64,000 bases of DNA from Pomacea canaliculata. Its lineage: Eukaryota; Mollusca; Gastropoda; Architaenioglossa; Ampullariidae. Shown piece after piece: positions 36,873-47,800 of the stretch. Position 1 is the first letter of the stretch. The number at the start of each line of letters is the position of its first letter. A model generated the notes under the pieces. It did not search any database, was not told where the DNA came from, and saw only the letters and a list, made by a program, of their open reading frames with translations. Both the position numbers and the translations under genes were made by a program. The stretch is from contig NC_037596.1 in assembly GCF_003073045.1 (NCBI RefSeq), forward strand, positions 12,831,950 to 12,895,949, given 5' to 3'.

Positions 36873-38275
36873 GTGACCCTTTAAGACGAAATGAGTGTAA
36901 CGTTTTTACGAAAGAGTGTGTTGAATGTGTTTGCGAGCGCGTGTAAACATCTGCATGTAAACCACGCTCGCCGCACTCTTTCACCTTTTTCAACAAAAAG
37001 GTCCGGCCAACGATTAACACATTTAATGTTTATGAAATTAATTAACGATGAGATGTGGATGAAACACAATAAAAGAACGCTACTCCCCTAGCGTCAACCT
37101 CCTCCTAACGTTTCTCAGGCGGGCTGGCGGGATGACCGACTGGACCAGTAATTATGTCCGATGTATTACTTCACGCAGTTCCTGAAGCTAAGGAGATTAA
37201 AGCCGTATCGGCGAAGATGTTATATTCCGATTGAATTAATTACTCCAACACAACTCGGAATACACATGATAATACTCCACTGGAAACAACGTTGTATATA
37301 CGTTGAAGGCAGTTAACCACACACTGATCACTCTCCACGGAGCTCTGTACACTTCAACTGCTTGGTCCCGACTGTCCCGAGAACCGTTAGATCTCCCAAG
37401 TTAACTCGTTCTTTTCATCTTCCTGACCAATCAGGCACCCTTAGCGACCAGGTAACTAGGACGACCTCCTAACAGTCTTTCTTGGAGACTGTGTCAACCA
37501 ATCACAAGTACTACATGGCTCTCCATTGCCTACCGTCGCCCTAGTTACACTGTGCTAAGCTCATTTACGTCATTCCATCCATGACGTAAAAAGAATTAGA
37601 ATTGACGCGGCCTCCGCGCGACTTCCCTCCCCTGACATCAAGGAGAATTAAAAATAAAAATGAATCTAACTAGATTCGCCTGAATCGCGAATCGTTACAA
37701 TGAGTCTTAAGTCGGGAATTTCAGATTTGCCTAATTGCATATTTTTAGAAAATAGAGGTTTTGAACTTTCTTTTGATACAAAAGTTGCTCTTCTAGTCCT
37801 TACATTGAGTGAGTTATAAACGTTTGAAGTGTGAAAGTACGGTGGCGGCCATTTTGAAAAAAACGGGTTCAAAGATTAGCGTCAGGATGGCCGACAAGTT
37901 TTTGTTTACTCGTAAAAATTTGCAGACAAATCTTTTTGATCGGTTAATATATGAATCGTTCTTTAAAGAGGTTGAACATACAGACTCCTGGCTTTCTGTC
38001 AAGGTGTAACACGATGGGTTAAGACAGGAAAACAGAATCGAAACAGCGATCGCGAAAGCAGTACGATCGCAGTAGGGTACCTCGAGTAAAACGTATTTAA
38101 AGTTAATTTCTAACTTTTATGTTAACATAGCAGTGTACTTTCCTGATAGTCTAATAACCAAGGAATCAATTTGTAAACAAAAGTCAAACTGCACTAATTG
38201 ACTCCTATCACCTTTCGGTCTCTAGCACAAAACTGCTCCTCGCGACTGAAGACTCATTTCGTCGTTGAGGGTCAC
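36873..38275 (+). mobile_element. GTGACCC-family MITE, split by an LTR
   Basis: The left terminus GTGACCCTTTAAGACGAAATG lies at 36873 and the rest of the element at 37700-38275, ending GTTGAGGGTCAC. The two parts join perfectly across the inserted LTR. Terminal inverted repeats are about 35 bases. The interior is non-coding. Confidence 0.8.
36896..37699. mobile_element. Solo LTR (804 bp)
   Basis: Begins TGTAACGTTTTTACG and ends GCGAATCGTTACA, with short inverted termini TGTAACG/CGTTACA, and is flanked on both sides by ATGAG (36891-36895 and 37700-37704). A five-base duplication with TG..CA ends is the signature of LTR retrotransposon integration. No primer-binding site or coding region adjoins, so I read it as a solo LTR. 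The orientation is not clear. Confidence 0.75.
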
Positions 38276-38846
38276 AATTATTTACATGAAGATTTCCGAC
38301 AAAAATAAGTTGTAAATAGTTACAATTTAGTACAAGCTTCAAGAACAAGTGGGAATGGTAAAATCAATGCAAAAAGAGAATCGATCACAAGCTTTAGGTG
38401 AGGGCTGCAAGCTACCTTTTCCACTAACTCACTACATAGTTTGTTAATGTAAATACCTAATCTTCTTTCATAACTCATAATGAATGCTGCTAAAAGGTGC
38501 ATAATAATTGCAGGGAATCTCATTTGCATCCTTATATTTTCTCGAAAATGAGGCCAGCTAAACACGTGTCCTGAAAAGACTGTATTCTCTGAGCGTGGTG
38601 TTCAAGTTCATCTGCGTTTTCCTGACGTGACTGCTTGATGGATAACAAAATCCAAAGATGAGGGAACGTTCTCAAAAAGTTATCGGTGTTGGTCTTGCCA
38701 GCACGTCCTCCAGCCTGTTTCTGTGAGTAAAAGCGTGCTTTGTGAGTTGGAAATAAAGGAGAATACAGTCCGATGAAAAGTCGTTTGTTGAAGATGAATA
38801 ATGAGCTGCTTTCATCAAGTAATCGATTTATCCATGTTTCTCTCCT
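38276..38846. other. 3' flank of gene F
   Basis: Lies downstream of the TGA of gene F (minus strand) and probably contains its 3' untranslated region. No exon or clear cleavage signal identified. Confidence 0.4.
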
Positions 38847-41800
38847 TCAAGCTCTGAGCTTCCGCCTTTTTCCCCCGAAGCCATCATCACTGGTTTTTTT
38901 CATCAGTGTCGCAGTCACTGCTTTTTCCTCATCGCTTCTTTTTTCCTGAAAACCTTTATCATTATTTGTGCTATCTGCTTCCTTATCACCGCTTTTCTTC
39001 TCTGAACTCATTTTACATGAATTTTTCTCATTTGATTCTTGCTCTTGCGAGTTCTTTCTCTTGGTGAATGTATTGTCCTCATTCCTACAAATGAAAACAC
39101 ATTCACAAATGAAACACTGCATTGAACATAAAATATGGAATGAGCACGAACATGTCTCAGCTAAGAATGATATGATTTGTGCTGTAATGGGAGACTACAC
39201 AGGAATAAACTACAAGTGCGCAAGCAAATCACAAATCATAATCATGCATTCTTAAAAAGAAGCTTGTCCTTAAAAAAGGTAAGGTGCTACGATTAAATTC
39301 CAAAAAACCTTATTTCCAAACAGTTGCTTTAGGCGACCATTCATACCAAACAGTAAACGGATATAATATAGGTATGGGTATATATGGCCATTCAATCATC
39401 AGTTTAACTCTTTGTTTTCATACCCAAGAGATGGCTTCATTTCATTAATTTTACTGACGTCCGTTTCCTTCCTGCAAATAATAACAGGAAGTATACTTAA
39501 AACAAGGTTAAATAGAAAATATATTAATTGTCGTAGAGTCAACTTAGGAGACCTGAATGTACAGATTTACTATATAAAATAACATGTTTTTATTAAGAAG
39601 CTCTCAAGTTTTCTCGAATGAGCAATCAGACTATTTTAAAACATTGTCCGGTGCCCTACCTTTTGTTTTACTTTCTGATAGATTATAATTTCTTTTAATA
39701 ACTGGATAAACTGTTTAAAAGAGTGTTCAGCCAAGCTGCCCAGAATTACATATGTCCTTGTACTTTTATCTTGTCACTCGTGGAAAACAAAGTTTTTGAA
39801 TGACGACAGTTATTAACAGTAAATAACGACATATGCATATATTTACCTGGTGATGTTCTTTAAAAAAATATATTTATTGTCCACCATTTTCGCGTTTAAG
39901 CGTGCGAACAGGGAAATCTCTTCTTTTTTAGAGCCTGGCAAAGGGCTTTCATTCCTGCAGAAATACGATAATTTTGCAAGATATGATACTAAACGACGAT
40001 CAGAAGTCCAAAATGCATAGTAATTATGATGTGAACTAAGGGGACTTAGAAGTAATACCACACACCAATGAATGACTGTTTAGTCATTCAGTAACTGTAA
40101 CGCGGACTTTAAAAAGTGAAATCCTGTTATCTGTCACTATTTTGGCCACTTTAGTATGTTTAAGGTAGTAACCTTTCTACAAGAAACAAAATGCATTTCA
40201 GAGTAAGTTACTTGGAGCATGCGATCAAGCTATGGTCAGTTTAATAAGAAAAGGACATCACACTTCTTTAGAACGTTGCCTATCACATGTTCAGGTTCAG
40301 GGGCTTTACGTGGGTTAACATGAGAGAGAATTCTGATGACACCTTCACAGACTGTGACAGTGGCTGCCGACAGCGAAGAGTAAAAATTATCTACTTTCTC
40401 AATAAAGTCTCTCATGTCAAATCGTGTGTAGAAATTTTTTAGCTCACTTACAAATGTGAGTGGGTATACACTCTTAACTCTGTTTCTTTTGTTCTCTACC
40501 CATCTTGGTATTTAGGCCCTTTAATTGCACTCGGTAAGTTGTTTTTCTACCTTCTTTCTGCATTTAACTTTATATGTTTTGCCTTTGCTCTGAACTCCCT
40601 TTTTTCTTTCACTTTCTGTTTGTCCCCCTGCATGAAAGCTATCTTATTTTCATTCAGACAGCTCTTTACTTAGCCATGGTTTGTTCTTCGGATACCTATT
40701 GGTGTGCCAGGTAAGGATGACAGATAATTTACAGAAGGAGATATAAGATGTGGTTGTGTCTGCTAGACAGTCAAGGTTGGCTACACAGTTAATGAAGAAC
40801 AAATCCCACCCCAGCATGCATGAGCTTTCGCATTCTGAAGGGCCCCTAATGGGGGGACGGGTGAAAGTAAGGGCTACGGGCTATCCCGCTCCTAAATGAC
40901 CGAACGCCCATAGGGCGTAGCCGTTACGCGCTGACAGTGACCCGTATGTCGGACTTTTCACTCCGCCCTCTGACCTCGCGCCCGCATTTGCTGTCCGGCT
41001 GTCGGACTCCACACTCGCCGCCCGATGGGCTTCTACCTGCAACAACCGCTTTGGTCATCGCACTCTCGGTGAGTTTGTGAATTAAGTGTAATGTGTACCC
41101 TAAAATTCTGTAAAATATTATAACATGAATTATTCATACCAGTTGAAACTGTCTGTACAGTATCGTGATTTCTTGTATTAGTTGAATTTAATTTGTATAG
41201 TTCAGCCCGAACCGTTGATTTGTTGCGTGCTACTTCCGCTTTGTGCCATGTGCTCGCTGTAGTAAGATGCCGCATGGCTTACACAAGGTAATTTATGCAT
41301 GAGGCAAAATGGTACTGTTTCAAATAATCCATATCATTAATTAACCATATAATAGTTCTTAACAATTGACATTTTATTGAAAATTGAAAACTCGATCGTG
41401 TATTGTAAGATAGATTATTGTAATCACTTTTTTTTAATTCAGACTTTGGTTATTTCACTTTCTAGGAAATGCTGAAGATCGAGGATCGTGCTTAGTCAAA
41501 GCATTGTAATAATTCCGACTACAAAACAGTCAACAGATGACTCCACAGCGTGGCTGAAGATGAGCCAAGCTGAATGTAGTGTGCGTATATATATTTTCTT
41601 TCATATAAAGTAGTTCAGTTTTATAAAGCGGTTGTTGCAGGTAGAAACCCATCGGGCGGCGAGCGTGGAATCCCACTGCAGGTCAGCAAATGCGGGCGCG
41701 AGGTTAGAGGGCGGAGCGAAAAGTCCGACAAACGGGTCACTGTAAGCGCGTAACGGCTACGCCCTATGGGCGTTCGGTCACGTAGGAGCGGGATAGCCCG

Positions 41801-44800
41801 TAGCCCTTACTTTCACCCGCCCCGCCCCCCCCCCCTCATGAGGGGCCCTTCAAAATCTCAAAGCTCTTGCAGGCTGGGCGGTCTGTGGACTTGAGGCAGC
41901 CTCTAAGCGTCTCAGCTGCTTCATATTTCCAGGTCCTAATACACTGCGTTGTTGGCTGTTCACACTTATTCACAGGGTAGTTAGCAGTAAAGAAACATTT
42001 TTGTTAGAAAACCAGCTATAATATTCTACTTACATGTTAGGTTCCTCTGGAGAACAAGGACCTAAGGCAGACAAATGTAAAAGTGTTCTGAATGTAGTAA
42101 CGTATGTGAGATATTGCTAGTAATATAAAGGAAACCATTTTTAAAAATAATTGCTAAAAGGACAGAAAAATAACTTGCTTGTAAAAAATAAATAACTTTG
42201 TAAAAATCAAATATTAACAAAAGACTTCAGGTACAATTTCATCACTGATCAAAATGTTTACTTTCGGTAATATGTTATATTATTTAAATAGATTTTTATT
42301 TTCGAGAACGCTCTGTTCTTATATTTTATTTAAACTTAAAGAAAAGCTTTTTACTTTGTTGATGCTTGTATCTTCTGTACAGAAGAATGAAGAGAAGAAG
42401 CATGAAGACGATGAGATTAGACCCAATAACACAACCAATAATTATTCCTGGGTTACTATCTGCATGAACAAAAATAATTTTATTTATGTTGGATATCAAT
42501 AAGCAGTCAACAGCATATGAAAACACTTTTATAGTAAGTGACTGCAATAAAATGCTTTATTTAGTATAGTCCTTTTACCAAATTTCTATATTTTGCACTT
42601 AAACTTAAAAACCCAGTAAGCACAACAAAATTTGTAACGCATAATAAAAGAAATGTAAATCTTATTGTAAACTACTTGCCTTCGTTTCCGGATTCCTCTG
42701 ACCTCCAGAGAATCGGTTCAGATGCTAAAAGCAGAAAAAATTATCTTAACTTATTCGCTTCACAGATGCAGCAAAGTATCCACACTTTAATAGTCTACTT
42801 ATAAATTAGATAATCTTTACATCTTGCTACTGTGCAGCTATAATAGCAAACGAAAAAATTCCAGAGAACTCTGAATTGTAAGTGGTCTTTGTTTTATACT
42901 ACCTTGAACTAAAAATACAGGCTTATTTTCTGTCTCTTCTCGTCACACGTGGAGACAATAGGAAAACATTTTGCTCTTGGAAATAGTATGGAGCAGACGA
43001 TTTGTAATGCATATTGAATTCTCCAAAATAGTAAAACATTTGTCGATAAATTTTATGTATGTCAACGGCTTATATACTGTCTATATTATAGTAGAAAAGT
43101 ATATAATCATGTAGAATTTCATGGTATGCAGTTATAAAAATGAGGTGGATGAAGGTAACAAAACAAACCTACACAAATAATCACACTCTTAATCAAACCC
43201 TTTTGACCTATCCTAAAAGATGCTAGGATTAGGAAAAAGTCGAAAAAACAAAGTATTTGTGATAGGGTGTGTGTATGTGTGAGAGAGAAAAAGAAAAATC
43301 ACAGAGAGCGCAATGGGGGTCAACGTCAGACTGAGGGGGACCAATATTTTACCACAAGGAAGGCGCTAAGACTATGGCGACCCTTTACCTGCTGTGTTTC
43401 CAGACTTTCATTCATGCCAAAAAAAAAAAAAAAAAAAACCCACTCCTTCAGGTATTATCTTTCTCCTATGGGAAAATACAAACCTGTACCCACACGTAAA
43501 ATGCTAGGGACTGAGCATCTACCAGGTCTCTTGTATTACATCAAAGTTAACAGTCGAGTATTGTTTCATGGTAAGGGCGTGACAATATTTCAGCCGTTTA
43601 ATGACAGCAACTTATTATTTTGCTACGTAATAGAGTAAAAAATGCATGCCTGCCTAATGAACTTGCTTCAAATATCCTACAGAAACAGACGATCAACGAA
43701 TATGTAAACAGCGCGTTTACCACTCAGGAGGACTGCCAAGAAACTCTTTAACTCCAAGAGCAGAGTGCTGCAAACGTTTCTGGTTTGTCAGCATAACACA
43801 TGTTACTAAGAATGTTATTCACGACACCTTGAAGGAGGCAAAAACAAGACAGTTACGTGCGCTAACATCAAACAGAAGACTGTGCAGTACTTAATTACAG
43901 CCTCTGTGATTACAAGCTTTGTCAGCCACTTAGCCTATCTACTTTCCCAGACTATAAGTAGCTAAGTGTTTGCAGGTATTGGTGAAGAGATAAATGACTG
44001 ACTGAAAGAACAGATGCGCTTTAAAAAATTAAGAGAAATACACCAGCTCTTCAGCACATTGCCAATATTTTTTTAATATTTTGATGCATTTACACTTCTT
44101 CTCCTTAGAAACATCAGCAAAAAAGACGAAAGTTGACTTACATAGGTTTCAGTCTGTTACACTTTAGCTAATAAATAAAAATATATTTTAAAAATGGTGT
44201 ATGAAACTCTCAACTCAGAAATATCTAGCTCTTTAGAGGCGAGCCGAATAGAATAAAATGAAAAGGATATCACAATCACCAATACATGTTGTAGATGTGA
44301 TATTAGTGTGTGTAAAATGAAGTATGTTAAGCACGATGATTGGGTAACGTGTTATGAAAAGAAATATTTACTTAAACCATTTTGCTTGACTACTTCTTGC
44401 TGTATTATTTTAATAACAAGTTTCTAAGACACATTTTGCTGAAGTTCTTAGCATGAAAGGTAAGTTTTAGGTAACTACTATTTTTATTTAATGAGACTAT
44501 TTTGCAGGTAGTCCTTACAATAAATAAGAGGTGATGTATAATATGTTAAACCCATGTTCTTGTTTATTCTCATAATATCTTTAAATCACTACTTACCCAT
44601 TTAGTCAGACGTTCTCAAAGAAACAATTGTGACCCTCCAAGACGAGTTGAGTATTAAGTCGCGAATTTCAGATTTGCCAAATTGCATATTTTTAAAAAGT
44701 AGAGGTTCTCAAATTTCTTTTGATACAAAAGTTGCTCTTCTAGCCTTAAAAGATTACAAGATTAAAGTCAAGATGGCCGACCGGGTCCGTTTACTCCTAA

Positions 44801-47800
44801 ACTTTTGCTGACAGATCTTTTGATCGGTTAACACTTGAATCGTTATTTGAAGAAGTTGAACATACAGACTCCGCACTTTCTGTCAAGGTATAACACGATG
44901 TGTTTATGACAGGGAAACAATATCGAAACAGCGTTTGAATTTCGTCTGAAAGCAGCACGGATCGCAGTAGGGTACCTCGATTAAAACGTATTTAAAGTCA
45001 ATTTTTAACTTTTATTTTAAAAGAGCAGTGTATTTTCCTGATTGTTTAATAACCAAGGAATCCATTTTTAAAGAAAAGTCAAACTGCACTAATTGACCCC
45101 TATCACCTTCCGGGGCCTCGAGCACAAAACTGCTCCGCGTGACTTAAAGGGATACTAAAGGGTAGTGATAAGGCTGTGGCGACAGTCAAACGTTTCAAAA
45201 ATAGATTTAGTTAGAATTACAGAGCACGAGAGCGATACAGGAGAAATAAAGGATTCGTTTCTCACTTAATTACCACTTATTAGCACTATTTCGGTTGCCG
45301 ATGTTTATAAAAATCGAAAAAATCCAGTGAAATCGACCCTTGTGTCCTTCCGCCGAGTAACCACGATAGCTTCCCGAGATGAGTCAAGCAGACGAGTCTT
45401 TTGTGACGTCACAAACGACAGGAAGTGTCTGTGGTCATTGCTAGGATAGTGATCGGTGGTGTCTCTTAGTTGGATTTGTGATCTCCAAAGTCATTAACTA
45501 TCGAGATGGCCATCAATAATGTTCAATTTTACCAATTTGAACCACTTGCATCAGCTCACAATCGACTGCACATCCTCGGAGGACGAGGAAAATGTTGCAG
45601 CAGTCGAAGCACAAAGCAGGTACGTAGGACGAGAGATCTGTAGGGACAGATCTCTGGTAGGACTATAGAAGTAAGTCATACTGTGTGCACGGGAACAGAA
45701 AGTGAAAGCATGCTTTACCTTCAAGCACTTTAAATAAACATAATGCACTCGAACTCTTTACACTGGGCATTGTTGTTGACGAATTCACTTCGTAGTGTAT
45801 TTAAAAAATAAAATTACATTTGGTATGCTAATTATTTCCTCACACACACCGGAATATTCACATTGTATATGATAATTTGGGTTTTAAGTAAACTTTCCTA
45901 AGGATAGTTTAAAAAATTAATAGTTTGAAATATCGGTATTTAAATATTTTAAACAGACTTTAATATAATACTATTTGCAGCCTTTTTTGGGGGATATAGT
46001 TTGAATAATTACACTAATGACTTACTTTATAACAACGATGGATAGAATTCAAGCAGAGACGTTTGCTTTATATGTTATTATGCCTGTGCTTTTAACTTAT
46101 ATGTTTGTTGTTTAAATGTGTATTTACATAGATTCATTTATCACAGTTTCAGACTGGTGCATTTGTGAGCATTGTGAGGAATGGCCACAACAAATGTTGA
46201 AGCATAAAAAAATGTAGAGTAAAAGCTTAAAAGTGAATTGTCAAGAAAATGTTCCCTATACATCATGAAAATTGTTACATTTATCCAAATCCAGTTATTG
46301 GACACACTTCATATCAGATGCATCATGTATCTGACATGAATTGTAAATAAAATCTTCCCTTTGTTAACATTAATTTCTTTATTTGTTCAAACTCAGGTAT
46401 GGGACAACACTTTATCTTTATGTCCAAAACAAATATTGCATGCATCTGGCATTTTTATTTTACAAACATCATTTCTGAAATACTTGGTGCTGAATTTACC
46501 TTTCATTCTTTATTTTCTTACAAACTAATAACAATGCAAGGAAAACTGTGTGAGAACTGATTTCTTTCTTTCACATAATATACAGACATGTGGCTTAATC
46601 TTTTTATTTCCTCAAGTTCCACTGCACGTGAATTTTTCATTTGATTGCTCTGTAAGCATTTAAAACAGTTTCAACAATGTATTTTGTCATAATTTTCTTA
46701 ATTCTTCCACAGTTATGGATTCCAATAAACCAAGTGGACAATTTGAGACACATGTGTGTTTGTGTACTTGTCAAACGTTGAACATTTAGGAAGCCTAAAA
46801 GAGTGTGGCTGTGATGTCCAGGAGTAATGATGGCCACAGGAGCTGTCTTGGCATATGGTTATAAATTTGACTTCTATGTGACGCTCATCTATAGTTGTGA
46901 TAGAGGGGTTGCTACACTGCCTGCAGACACTCAGCAGCTCCTCCGACTTCTTTTCGTGAATGATAAATTTTCTTTCCAGGAAGGGATTTGTGCCCAGTTC
47001 ATCTTTCTGAGAATTCCTAGAGACAAATATCGAGACTAAAATCATAGTTAAAACCATAAATCATTTTATAGCTAAATATCAGCTTAAATTCTTGTGCTAG
47101 CATGTTTCTGATATAAACTATCAAGTACTGACTGTTTGTTAGTAACTGCAATATAAATTTGTTTACTGGTGCTCCTCGACTGCTGAATTATTCCACTCTG
47201 AGGTGTCATTTTCATTTTCTGACTCCCCATATCAATATCAGGATCACACCTAGCAGACATTTATAGACACAATTTCCTTCTTTTTCATTTCATTATGAAA
47301 AAAATTTATCCACATAAAAATTTTACAAAGCCATATAAAATTATTTTTTTATCTAAGTGTTTAAAAACTGCACATATTTTTGGCCTTGAATATCCTTATA
47401 AGAAGAAAATATCTGGCACAGTTTGTGGAATTCATGCCAATTTTAGATAAAAGAGATGTGTAATAGAGAAAAGAACTAAAAAGTGGCCATTACCTTTCAG
47501 GATTGGAGCTGAGATCTGGGTCTGGACCTCTTTATTTAAGCACAGTTGAACTGTTTGTTGTGACTGACTTGTTATAGTCTGAACATTAAAGTTTTATAAA
47601 GTAATCATTCCACAAAACATTAAAACAATAATAAAACATGTATGATTATACCATGTGATCAAGCTATTATTATTTTTAATTCTTTACAGTATCCAACATA
47701 AAACACAATCATTAATATTACTCTAATTTTCAAATGTTGAAATATCAATTCTAACTTCCGCAGTGTACTGCACATAGATTTCACTACTATTGTTGATAAG

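Noticed and set aside
43267..43638. Long plus-strand frame of 123 codons
   Set aside because: Starts in low-complexity sequence and passes through a poly(A) run; no domain or splice pattern.
46827..47039. Plus-strand frame within the Kolobok element
   Set aside because: It is the antisense shadow of the transposase piece that carries the Cys pairs and W.SQP motif.
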